DNA from: Methanomicrobiales archaeon
Lineage (GTDB): Archaea > Halobacteriota > Methanomicrobia > Methanomicrobiales > JACTUA01
Assembly (NCBI GenBank): GCA_028678905.1
Contig: JAJRCO010000386.1
Location: 1 to 6,143, forward strand
DNA length: 6,143 bases
Direction: 5' to 3'
Of this stretch, positions 1 to 5,745 are shown piece after piece (the stretch's first letter is position 1; every line of letters begins with the position of its first letter). The position numbers and the translations under genes were made by a program. A model generated the notes under the pieces. The model was not told the DNA's origin, searched no databases, and worked only from the letters and a program-made list of their open reading frames with translations.

Positions 1-169
1 ATCGGATGCATTTCTTCCTTTTCCGGATACACTTGAATTTGCCGCCGAAGCCGGAGCGACTGCACTGGTGCAGCCCGGGGGATCGATTCGCGATAAGGAA
101 GTGATCGCGGCGGCCGACCGACTTCATATAGCCATGATGTTTACCGGAGTAAGGTACTTCAGGCATTAA
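1..169 (+). CDS. purH: C-terminal end of PurH-type AICAR transformylase (partial, 5' end outside window)
   Basis: The frame beginning at base 2 gives 55 residues ending in TAA at 167-169. It opens with SDAFLPFPDTLEFAAEAGA, continues with a VQPGGSIRDKEVIAAAD segment and ends FTGVRYFRH. These are the characteristic last blocks of PurH, and the family typically ends in an R-[HY]-F-R-H motif. PurH catalyses formyl transfer to AICAR, and in the bifunctional form also closes the ring to IMP, in cytoplasmic purine synthesis. Only the C-terminal part of the transformylase domain is visible. I cannot tell whether the full protein also has the N-terminal IMP cyclohydrolase domain, since in some archaea the two activities are on separate proteins. 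The visible part has no disruption and extends naturally to its stop. The next gene is 94 bases downstream behind its own promoter, so it is not in this transcription unit. Confidence 0.9.
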   Translation, partial: SDAFLPFPDTLEFAAEAGATALVQPGGSIRDKEVIAAADRLHIAMMFTGVRYFRH

Positions 170-170
170 A

Positions 171-187
171 TTTTTTACTTTTATCTG
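171..187 (+). terminator. T-rich probable terminator after purH
   Basis: Immediately after the purH stop the + strand reads T6 (171-176), then ACTTTTAT. Runs of T on the coding strand are the usual archaeal termination signal, and no hairpin is required. No stem is visible. The position directly behind a stop codon and ahead of an independent promoter supports the call, but the sequence itself is simple. Confidence 0.4.
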
Positions 188-223
188 AAAGAACGGTTAT
201 TTTAGCAATATTTTCAACAGAGG

Positions 224-232
224 TATATATAA
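224..232 (+). promoter_or_regulatory. Archaeal TATA box upstream of the DUF4013-like pseudogene
   Basis: TATATATAA lies about 36 bases before the ATG at 264. Archaeal transcription normally begins about 25 bases downstream of the TATA centre, which predicts a start near 253-256 and a leader of about 10 bases. The leader would include GAGGCGAT (253-260), close to the methanogen Shine-Dalgarno consensus GAGGTGAT. The promoter and ribosome site therefore look intact although the reading frame behind them is broken. Confidence 0.55.
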
Positions 233-263
233 GACCGCGAATTATGCTTTTTGAGGCGATTTG

Positions 264-913
264 ATGGATATCGGCCAGATGCTCACTGAATCGCATGAAT
301 ATACAAAAAGAGGCCTTGTTAAGGAAAATGGGAGAAGTGGATACTGCTAATCATCAGTACCATCATTTTCCCCCTCTTATTTGGATTTTATACCAAGGAG
401 ATCATGCGGGGGAAAAACCGGCACCGCCACTTGAAAACTGGGGCAAGTTGTTCGTAGATAGGTTAAAACTGTTCGTGGTGGGCATTATCTACTTCATCCC
501 GGTTTTCGTCTCTTACAGCGATCTTTTCTTTCCTTACTTTCCTCGCTATCTTGACGGGAGAGCCCAGCATCATGTTGTCGGCGACTGGTGCTCTCATCCT
601 CAGCACCATTGCGGTCATCGTAACCGTCATCGTGGCGATTCTGATTAACCTCATTGCGACGATGGGGTTCATGCGCCTGTCATGCACGATCAGATAGGGG
701 GGCCTTCAATTTCCAGATGATCTTCGACCACGTGAAAAAGATCGGGTGGGGTTCTTACTTTGTCGACCTTCTGGTAATATCTGTCCTAATCGGTGTTGTG
801 GAGGGGCTTATTTCTCGTATCCCCGTCATCGACTAGCTGATCAACCTCATCCTTCTCTCTTCGCTGTCCGCCATTTCACCCAAATCTACGATGGTGTGCC
901 CACGATTCCCTGA
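264..913 (+). pseudogene. Decayed DUF4013-like multi-pass membrane protein gene (5 frameshifts, 1 in-frame stop)
   Basis: No frame is open throughout, but consecutive pieces in different frames read as one membrane protein. The pieces are: 264-320 (MDIGQMLTESHEYTKRGLV); 323-412 (GKWEKWILLIISTIIFPLL, then FYTKEIMRG); 412-510 (EKPAPPLENWGKLFVD, then a hydrophobic stretch to PVFV); 512-682 (a long hydrophobic stretch, then ATMGFMRLS); 684-859 (ARSDRGAFNF, then KIGWGSYFVDLL and IPVID, a TAG at 834-836, then LINLIL); and 860-913 (FAVRHFTQIYDG to TGA). The order of blocks (N-terminal amphipathic start, charged ENWGKLF loop, AFNF and GWGSY motifs, FTQIYDG end) matches what I recall of archaeal DUF4013 proteins. 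The inferred changes are -1, -1, +1, +1 and -1 bases, plus what looks like TGG to TAG at 834. The conceptual product is about 216 residues. No function is established for the family. The frame path is clear; the family name is recalled, not searched. Sequencing error is the alternative to true decay. Confidence 0.82.
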
Positions 914-917
914 TTTC

Positions 918-943
918 ACCTTATTTGAGGTAAGTTTTTTTTT
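918..943 (+). terminator. Probable terminator of the DUF4013-like gene
   Basis: A short stem, ACCT (918-921) with AGGT (928-931), or alternatively CTTA (920-923) with TAAG (931-934), is followed by nine consecutive T residues at 935-943. It starts 5 bases after the last readable codon of the pseudogene. The T9 tract alone would be a good archaeal terminator. The stems are only four pairs and may be chance. Confidence 0.5.
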
Positions 944-968
944 ATTTTGATGTATTCTGACCTGCAAG

Positions 969-984
969 TCTCCGGCCACGGAGA
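969..984. repeat. Six-base-pair stem with GCCA tetraloop
   Basis: TCTCCG (969-974) and CGGAGA (979-984) are perfect reverse complements around a GCCA loop, and G968 and T985 could add a wobble pair. It is the most GC-rich structure in an otherwise AT-rich spacer, and no T tract directly follows it. Its role is unknown. It could be a transcript-end structure or an element within a leader for the downstream gene. A second, weaker inverted repeat, CTGTT-TTTT-AACAG, lies at 1000-1013. Confidence 0.4.
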
Positions 985-1076
985 TAGGAAGAAGTATCCC
1001 TGTTTTTTAACAGATGTCTTTTCCTAAAGCTTACGAAAAGCATTATTGAGATCACCTATCATCTTTTTAAAGTTAC

Positions 1077-1100
1077 TCCTCGCTCCTACCGAGGATTTTT
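1077..1100 (+). terminator. Hairpin plus T5, terminator-like
   Basis: TCCTCG (1077-1082) pairs perfectly with CGAGGA (1090-1095) around a seven-base loop, and T5 follows at 1096-1100. The shape is that of an intrinsic terminator. However, no open gene lies just upstream, so it would have to end a transcript starting in the spacer or reading through from 264-913. It could also be a leader structure for the gene at 1170. Confidence 0.35.
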
Positions 1101-1130
1101 CGGGCCTTTACTGAAAAATTGCCCTGAATG

Positions 1131-1145
1131 CAAAAATTATTTATT
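1131..1145 (+). promoter_or_regulatory. Possible TATA region for the zinc-ribbon membrane protein gene
   Basis: An AT-only stretch (AAAATTATTTATT and neighbours) is centred about 30 bases before the ATG at 1170. Transcription starting about 25 bases downstream would produce an almost leaderless message beginning just before that ATG. This is one reason to prefer 1170 over the upstream in-frame ATG at 1128, which would lie within this box. An alternative AT box, CTTTTTAAAG, is at 1063-1072. Confidence 0.3.
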
Positions 1146-1169
1146 AGGAAGATCTCTTGGTATCTTCAT

Positions 1170-1610
1170 ATGGCCGAAAAAACCTGTCCTCAATGCGGGG
1201 TGTCCTATCCCTATGAAGATGAGATATGTCCTGCCTGTGGGTATCAGGTAGAGGTGCCGTCCCAACATCCCAGGAAAAGTCCATCTATCGCTGCATTGCT
1301 CTCCTTCTTTTTTTTCGGCGGCGGTCAGATCTATAACGGGCAGATACGTAAAGGTATTATTTTTTTCCTTGCAATCATAGTCGGCATCTTCATCTACATC
1401 ATTCCCGGTGCGATTATCTGGGTGTATGGGATGTATGATGCGGCGGTTACCTCTTCTCGCATGAACTCCGGTGCAATTCCAGATATTCCGACTGACAGAG
1501 GGCGACTCACCCTGTACATCTTCGTCGTGTTGCTGATCTATTTGACCCTAGGAGTGATGTTTGCAGCATACGTCAATGCGTTAAATCTCCTCCGATTGCC
1601 CGGAAGATGA
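1170..1610 (+). CDS. Zinc-ribbon, TM2-like small membrane protein
   Basis: The 146-residue product starts MAEKTCPQCG. Four cysteines in two CxxC pairs (C6/C9 and C20/C23, the second as CPACG) form a predicted zinc ribbon in the first 25 residues. A short linker leads to a hydrophobic region from about residue 39 containing GGGQIYNGQIRKG (50-62). That resembles the motif of TM2-type proteins, which usually read PGLGQIYNGQ; here the leading P-G-L is replaced by F-G-G. Membrane spans are likely at about 40-52, 63-86 and 113-137, followed by a short basic tail. The ATG at 1170 is preferred because the zinc ribbon begins directly after it. The in-frame ATG at 1128 would add 14 residues unlike the family and has no ribosome site, although 1170 also lacks a strong one. 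No function can be assigned; a membrane-anchored sensor or scaffold role would be speculation. The gene is intact and stands alone. Confidence 0.8.
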   Translation: MAEKTCPQCGVSYPYEDEICPACGYQVEVPSQHPRKSPSIAALLSFFFFGGGQIYNGQIRKGIIFFLAIIVGIFIYIIPGAIIWVYGMYDAAVTSSRMNSGAIPDIPTDRGRLTLYIFVVLLIYLTLGVMFAAYVNALNLLRLPGR

Positions 1611-1612
1611 GG

Positions 1613-1638
1613 CAATAATAACTATTTTACGATTATTG
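1613..1638 (+). terminator. Seven-base-pair inverted repeat after the zinc-ribbon gene, possible terminator
   Basis: CAATAAT (1613-1619) and ATTATTG (1632-1638) are perfect reverse complements around a 12-base loop containing TTTT, starting three bases after the stop codon. G-T wobble pairs could extend the stem by two. No T tract follows, so termination is only one reading. A protein-binding site upstream of the cimA promoter is another. Confidence 0.35.
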
Positions 1639-1689
1639 TTCAGGATAACGGCGCTTTCATCTGAAAAACAATTTTACCGGCGTTTCTCT

Positions 1690-1704
1690 ACTAAAATATT
1701 TATA
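1690..1704 (+). promoter_or_regulatory. BRE and TATA box of the cimA-ilvBN operon
   Basis: ACTAAAA (1690-1696) fits the archaeal BRE pattern (purine, any, A/T, then A-rich). It is followed at once by TATTTATA (1697-1704), close to the TTTATATA consensus. With the TATA centre near 1700, transcription should start at about 1725-1728, only 16-19 bases before the GTG start of cimA. This is the clearest promoter in the window, and it serves all three genes because the downstream junctions overlap. Confidence 0.65.
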
Positions 1705-1724
1705 GGGCAGAAATCAATGAATAT

Positions 1725-1738
1725 GTGGTGTATACCAC
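1725..1738. promoter_or_regulatory. Palindrome at the predicted transcription start of cimA, candidate operator
   Basis: GTGGTGTATACCAC consists of perfect five-base arms (GTGGT and ACCAC) around GTAT. It begins about where the TATA box at 1697-1704 predicts the transcript to start and ends six bases before the GTG start codon. A repressor bound here would block initiation. The same palindrome in RNA could form a small hairpin close to the start codon. The symmetry is directly visible; the regulatory role is inferred, and the binding protein is unknown (an Lrp-type amino acid regulator is one possibility). Confidence 0.4.
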
Positions 1739-1743
1739 TATGA

Positions 1744-3231
1744 GTGATCGTTTTATTAGTTGAACGGATTCGCTTTTTTGACACGACCCTGCGTGATGGG
1801 GAACAGACCCCCGGTGTGTCGCTTTCTCCGGATAAGAAACTCAAGATCGCCACGAAACTCTCCGATATTGGAGTCCATGTTATCGAGGTCGGATCCGCGG
1901 CTGCTTCAGAAGGAGAACGGCAATCAATACGGATTATCGCCGATGCTGGATTGCCGGCTGAGATCTGCACCTATGTCCGGGCAGTTCGCCAGGACATCGA
2001 TTATGCCGCAGATTTCGGGGCTGACTCTGTGCACCTGGTGGTCCCGGTCAGCGACCTCCATATCGAGAAAAAATTGAGAAAGACCCGGGAAGAGATTGCC
2101 CGGATGGCAGTCGAAGCAGTGGAGTACGCGAAAAGTCGGGGACTTCTGGTCGAGCTCTCCGGAGAAGATGCCTCGCGAGCAGATCAGTCATTCGTGCGTC
2201 AGGTATTCTCTACCGGAGTCGAAGCCGGCGCGGACCGCCTGTGCTTCTGCGATACTGTCGGATTCCTCACCCCGGAACGGACCCGGGAGATTATTCCACC
2301 TCTTCGGTTTGCCCCCTTAAGTATCCACTGCCATGATGATTTCGGATTTGCCCTGGCAAACACCGTCACCGCCCTCCTGGCTGGTGCGTCCTGTGCCCAT
2401 GCGACGGTAAACGGGTTGGGGGAGCGGGCAGGGAACACCCCATTTGAGGAGCTGGTCCTGAATCTCGAAGTGCTGTATGGGATCAACACCGGAATCAAGA
2501 AAGAAGAGATCTACTCCCTCGCCACGCTGGTATCTCGCCTGACCGGGGTCCCGTTGCCTACCAATAAGGCGATAGTTGGGGAGATGGCGTTCACCCATGA
2601 GAGTGGTGTGCACGCACATGGGGTCCTTCGGGATGCGAGTACCTACGAACCCATCAGACCGGAGATCGTGGGGAGAAAACGGCGGATCATGCTTGGGAAG
2701 CATTCCGGCAGCGCTTCCATTGCCGCCGCACTGGCAGAACGGGAGTATCATGCGTCGGAGACTCAGTTGAAAGAGATCGTCCGTCGAATCAAGGAAATCG
2801 GGGATGAAGGAAAGCGGGTGACGGATGCCGATCTTCTCGCTATCGCCGATACGGTCCTGAATCTGGAGTGCAAACCGGTTCTCTCTCTCAATCAGTTCAC
2901 GGTAGTTAGCGGCAGTAACGTGATCCCGACCGCATCGGTCATCCTGAAGGTCAAAGGCCAGGAAATCACCGGAGCATCGACAGGAACAGGTCCGGTCGAT
3001 GCTGCGATAGAGGCGCTGCGGAAATCAGTCGCAGATGTGGCGGACATCCGACTCGAAGAATATCACGTGGACGCGATAACGGGCGGAACGGACGCATTGG
3101 TCGAAGTAACGGTAAAATTAAGTAAAGACGGGGAGATAATTACATCGCGAGGAGCGCGCACGGATATCATCATGGCCAGCGTCGAGGCCGTGATTGCCGG
3201 AATCAATCGGCTGCTGAGGGAGAAGGAATGA
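1744..3231 (+). CDS. cimA: (R)-citramalate synthase / 2-isopropylmalate synthase family (LeuA/CimA)
   Basis: The 495-residue product belongs to the DRE-TIM acyltransferases, which condense acetyl-CoA with a 2-oxo acid. The TIM barrel opens with FFDTTLRDGEQTPGVSLS (residues 11-28), carrying catalytic R17 and metal ligand D18. H195 and H197 in HCHDDFG and N231 in GERAGNTPFEE complete the usual metal site. A LeuA dimer/regulatory domain follows at about 370-492 (VTDADLLAI, LNQFTVVSG, TGTGPVDAAIEA, GGTDALVEV); its presence rules out the shorter AksA type. Length and sequence closely resemble what I recall of Methanocaldococcus CimA (about 490 residues). Adjacency to ilvB also favours citramalate synthesis for isoleucine, but 2-isopropylmalate synthase (leucine) cannot be excluded from sequence alone. 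GTG at 1744 is the only canonical start in frame, because TGA at 1741 closes the frame upstream. No good Shine-Dalgarno precedes it, which fits a short-leader transcript. An out-of-frame ATG at 1740 overlaps it. The last codons overlap ilvB by four bases (ATGA). Confidence 0.92.
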   Translation: MIVLLVERIRFFDTTLRDGEQTPGVSLSPDKKLKIATKLSDIGVHVIEVGSAAASEGERQSIRIIADAGLPAEICTYVRAVRQDIDYAADFGADSVHLVVPVSDLHIEKKLRKTREEIARMAVEAVEYAKSRGLLVELSGEDASRADQSFVRQVFSTGVEAGADRLCFCDTVGFLTPERTREIIPPLRFAPLSIHCHDDFGFALANTVTALLAGASCAHATVNGLGERAGNTPFEELVLNLEVLYGINTGIKKEEIYSLATLVSRLTGVPLPTNKAIVGEMAFTHESGVHAHGVLRDASTYEPIRPEIVGRKRRIMLGKHSGSASIAAALAEREYHASETQLKEIVRRIKEIGDEGKRVTDADLLAIADTVLNLECKPVLSLNQFTVVSGSNVIPTASVILKVKGQEITGASTGTGPVDAAIEALRKSVADVADIRLEEYHVDAITGGTDALVEVTVKLSKDGEIITSRGARTDIIMASVEAVIAGINRLLREKE

Positions 3232-4967
3232 AGACCGGAGCGAAAATCATCATCGAAGGACTGCAACGTGAGGGGGTTGAGACCATTTTTGGCTACCCTG
3301 GCGGCTCTGTCCTGCCGATCTACGATGAATTGTACGATTCATCGTTGCAACATATCTTGGTGAGACATGAACAGGCAGCCGCCCATGCTGCCGATGGCTA
3401 TGCACGGGCCAGCGGTCGGGTAGGCGTATGTCTCGCCACCTCCGGCCCCGGAGCATGCAACCTGGTCACCGGTATCGCCACCGCGTATATGGATTCGATC
3501 CCGGTGGTGGCCCTTACCGGTCAGGTACCCACGAGTCTGCTGGGAAATGACGCCTTTCAGGAGTCCGACATCACCGGCATCACCATGCCCATCACCAAAC
3601 ACAACTACCTAGTGAAAAACCCTCAAGATCTCGGAAGAGTCATCCGTGAGGCATTCTATATTGCCGGGACTGGGCGGCCGGGCCCGGTGCTGGTGGATCT
3701 GCCCAAGGATGTCTGCACCGCAACAGTTGAAGACAGAGAGATCTATCCCGAAGAGGTAAAGCTTCGAGGGTACCAACCCACTTTGAGGGGACATGCCAGG
3801 CAGATCGCCAAAGCAGTCCAGTTGATGGAGCAGGCAGAACGGCCGGTCATCTACGCTGGAGGAGGCATTATCTCGGCAGAGGCCTCCTCTGAACTGGTGG
3901 AACTTGCTGAACTCGGGGGAATCCCGGTGACCACCACCCTGATGGGACTGGGGGGCATCCCCTGCGATCATCCGCTCAACTTAGGTATGCTGGGAATGCA
4001 CGGGACCGAGTATGCAAATTATGCGGTTACGGAAAGCGACCTGCTCATCTCCATCGGAGTGAGATTCGATGACCGGGTAACCGGAAAGGTCCAGACTTTT
4101 GCCCCCCATGCGGCAATAATCCATATCGATGTCGATCCGGCCGAGATTGGGAAAAACAAGAAGGTGGACGTCCCCATTGTCGGAAACGCGAAACAGGTTC
4201 TCCGTGCGATGATCACCGCTCTGAAGAAGAAACCTTCCACAGGTCTCTGGCTGGACAGGATACGCACCTGGAAAGCGAAGCATCCTCTCCGCTATCAAGG
4301 TGACGGTTGTCTGCGGCCCCAGTATATCATCCAGCAGCTGTCCAGTCTGCTTGACGGAAAAGGCATCATAGTAAGCGAGGTCGGCCAGAACCAGATGTGG
4401 ACAGCCCAGTACTACTGTTTCCGCCGGCCCCGATCATGGCTCACTTCCGGGGGACTGGGGACGATGGGATATGGATTTCCGGCGTCGATAGGGGCACACT
4501 TTGCCTGTCCGGATCAGATCGTATTTGACATTTCCGGAGATGGGTCTTTCCAGATGAACATCCAGGAACTGGGCACCGTTGCTCAGTACAAGGTGCCGGT
4601 GAAGGTGGCGATTCTGAACAACATGTATCTGGGCATGGTTCGCCAGTGGCAGGAGCTCTTTTATGACCGACGGTATTCGTTTACCGAGCTGCCGCCCCTG
4701 GAGTTCGTAAAGATAGCACAAGCCTATGGTATCGACGGAATGAAAGTGGAGAGCAGCGACGAAGTCGTTCCTGCCCTGAAAACAGCGATAGAAACCGAAG
4801 GCCCTTTCATCCTCGATTTCCGTATCGAACGCGAAGAGAACGTCTTTCCTATGGTGCCGGCCGGAGCAGCGATCAACGAGATGATCGGAGGTCACCCCAA
4901 ACAGGAAGAACCATGTCTGCCGGGTCCTTCCTGGAAAGGTGCGATGAGCGGAGGACAGGTGCGATGA
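3228..4967 (+). CDS. ilvB: Acetolactate (acetohydroxyacid) synthase, large catalytic subunit
   Basis: The 579-residue thiamine-diphosphate enzyme joins two pyruvates to 2-acetolactate (valine, leucine), or pyruvate with 2-oxobutanoate to 2-aceto-2-hydroxybutanoate (isoleucine). The pyrimidine-binding domain holds GYPGGSVLPIYDEL and RHEQAAAHAADGYARASG, with the cofactor-activating glutamate E48. ESDITGITMPITKHNYLV is typical of AHAS. The central domain has GMLGMHGTEYANYAV and IGVRFDDRVTGKV. The pyrophosphate domain carries GDGSF (437-441), with D438 and N465 as the expected Mg2+ ligands. The conserved end PAGAAINEMIGG is followed by an extra tail of about 24 residues, whose codons contain the ilvN ribosome site. 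The start overlaps the cimA stop as ATGA, with GAGGGAG at 3216-3222 five bases ahead, so translation is probably coupled. The frame is intact. Related thiamine-diphosphate enzymes such as glyoxylate carboligase are unlikely, given the flanking cimA and ilvN. Confidence 0.97.
   Translation: MKTGAKIIIEGLQREGVETIFGYPGGSVLPIYDELYDSSLQHILVRHEQAAAHAADGYARASGRVGVCLATSGPGACNLVTGIATAYMDSIPVVALTGQVPTSLLGNDAFQESDITGITMPITKHNYLVKNPQDLGRVIREAFYIAGTGRPGPVLVDLPKDVCTATVEDREIYPEEVKLRGYQPTLRGHARQIAKAVQLMEQAERPVIYAGGGIISAEASSELVELAELGGIPVTTTLMGLGGIPCDHPLNLGMLGMHGTEYANYAVTESDLLISIGVRFDDRVTGKVQTFAPHAAIIHIDVDPAEIGKNKKVDVPIVGNAKQVLRAMITALKKKPSTGLWLDRIRTWKAKHPLRYQGDGCLRPQYIIQQLSSLLDGKGIIVSEVGQNQMWTAQYYCFRRPRSWLTSGGLGTMGYGFPASIGAHFACPDQIVFDISGDGSFQMNIQELGTVAQYKVPVKVAILNNMYLGMVRQWQELFYDRRYSFTELPPLEFVKIAQAYGIDGMKVESSDEVVPALKTAIETEGPFILDFRIEREENVFPMVPAGAAINEMIGGHPKQEEPCLPGPSWKGAMSGGQVR
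4950..4954 (+). promoter_or_regulatory. Ribosome binding site that fixes the ilvN start
   Basis: GGAGG lies nine bases before the ATG at 4964. The same frame is open back to an ATG at 4913, but that start lacks a comparable site and would add 17 residues before the conserved MKLHTLSVLVEN start. The site and the homology both favour 4964. Confidence 0.75.
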
Positions 4968-5467
4968 AACTGCATACCCTTTCCGTCCTTGTGGAGAACA
5001 AGGCAGGTGTTCTATCCCGGGTCGCTGGACTTTTCAGCCGGAGGGGGTTCAACATCGAAAGCCTGGCCGTGGGAACCTGCGAAGAACCTTCCATGAGCCG
5101 AATGACCATTGTAGTTATCGGGGATGATGCACAAGTCGAACAGGTCATGAAGCAGCTGAATAAGCTGATCGATGTCATTAAGGTTTCAGACATCACCGAG
5201 AATGAGACGGTAGATCGGGAATTGGCCCTGATTAAAGTGGGAGCGGAACCGGGTTCCACCCGGGCTGAAGTGATGCAGATAGCAAGTATTTTCCGGGCCG
5301 CGATAGTTGATGTTGGCGCTAAGACTGTTGTCCTGGAAGTCACGGGGGATATGAAAAAAATCGATGCCCTGGAAAATCTCCTAAAACAATATGGAGTCAA
5401 GGAGATGGTGCGTACAGGGAAGATTGCGATGCTCCGGGGAGCAAAAACCGTTAAAAGTGAGAAATAA
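4964..5467 (+). CDS. ilvN: Acetolactate synthase, small regulatory subunit
   Basis: The 167-residue product has the two-domain plan of IlvN/IlvH. An ACT domain at about 4-77 contains LSVLVENKAGVLSRVAGLFS and RRGFNIESLAVG, then RMTIVVIGDD and QLNKLIDVIKV. A C-terminal ALS_ss domain at about 85-162 contains RELALIKV, TRAEVMQIASIFRA, IVDVGAKTVVLEVTG and MVRTGKIAMLRG. It activates the IlvB catalytic subunit and normally carries valine feedback inhibition. G15 and N30 sit in the ACT-loop positions that correspond, by my reading, to the valine-sensitive residues of the E. coli small subunits, so feedback control is probably retained. The ATG overlaps the ilvB stop as ATGA, consistent with one-to-one coupled translation of complex partners. 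The usual next gene, ilvC, is absent after the stop. Confidence 0.96.
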   Translation: MKLHTLSVLVENKAGVLSRVAGLFSRRGFNIESLAVGTCEEPSMSRMTIVVIGDDAQVEQVMKQLNKLIDVIKVSDITENETVDRELALIKVGAEPGSTRAEVMQIASIFRAAIVDVGAKTVVLEVTGDMKKIDALENLLKQYGVKEMVRTGKIAMLRGAKTVKSEK

Positions 5468-5560
5468 TGGTCATTCGGCGGAAATGTACATAGGATATTT
5501 CATCCTTTCCTTCCGGGCGATATTATTGTCTTTTCACCCACGCCTCGATGATACATCCTA

Positions 5561-5592
5561 CGAAAAATACAGACCTTTTTTTAAAATTTTCG
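5561..5592 (+). terminator. Probable terminator of the cimA-ilvBN operon
   Basis: A T7 tract (5576-5582) about 110 bases after ilvN sits between inverted arms CGAAAA (5561-5566) and TTTTCG (5587-5592). The T tract is the useful signal; the arms are AT-rich and may be chance. The rest of the 278-base spacer (5468-5745) shows no convincing gene. It contains a five-base inverted repeat, GAGGT/ACCTC, at 5663-5680 and the heptamer TCCTACG twice (5556-5562 and 5603-5609). No IlvC-like start could be read in it. Confidence 0.4.
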
Positions 5593-5708
5593 CATATTCT
5601 TCTCCTACGCGAATCTGTGAATGGATTGCATGAAAGAGAGTCCTTTTATCTTTCTGCTGCACGAGGTACTGGCGGACCTCAGGGCGGAATCCTAGAAAAA
5701 ATTTCGAT

Positions 5709-5718
5709 TTAGTTAAAT
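5709..5718 (+). promoter_or_regulatory. Weak TATA-like box ahead of the small membrane peptide
   Basis: TTAGTTAAAT is centred about 32 bases before the ATG at 5746. A transcript starting about 25 bases downstream would be nearly leaderless, consistent with the lack of a strong Shine-Dalgarno before 5746. The match to the archaeal consensus is poor. Confidence 0.25.
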
Positions 5719-5745
5719 GTTAGCATTGGTTCATACTTTGAGTTT

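Noticed and set aside
408..417. G5A5 run as a programmed frameshift or phase-variation site in the membrane-protein gene
   Set aside because: A single slippage site could not restore the frame, because four further shifts and a stop lie elsewhere in the gene. Simple decay or sequence error explains it better.
295..648. A 117-codon open frame starting at ATG 295
   Set aside because: Only its middle (about 412-510) matches the membrane-protein family. Its start and its His-rich end are out-of-frame reading across the frameshifts of the pseudogene, so it is not a separate gene.
654..836. A 60-codon open frame starting at ATG 654
   Set aside because: Its N-terminus is out of frame. From about 684 it is simply one segment of the DUF4013-like pseudogene, ended by the in-frame TAG at 834.
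1128..1169. Upstream ATG start for the zinc-ribbon protein
   Set aside because: It lacks a ribosome site, lies within the likely TATA region, and would place 14 unrelated residues ahead of the MAEKTCPQCG start.
4913..4963. Upstream ATG start for ilvN adding 17 residues
   Set aside because: The conserved IlvN start (MKLHTLSVLVEN) begins at 4964, which has GGAGG nine bases ahead and the same ATGA overlap seen at cimA-ilvB.
5484..5633. A 49-codon ORF after ilvN (starting MYIGYFILSF)
   Set aside because: It has no ribosome site, spans the T7 terminator-like tract, has no hydrophobic pattern typical of a membrane peptide along its length and matches no family I recognise. Probably chance.
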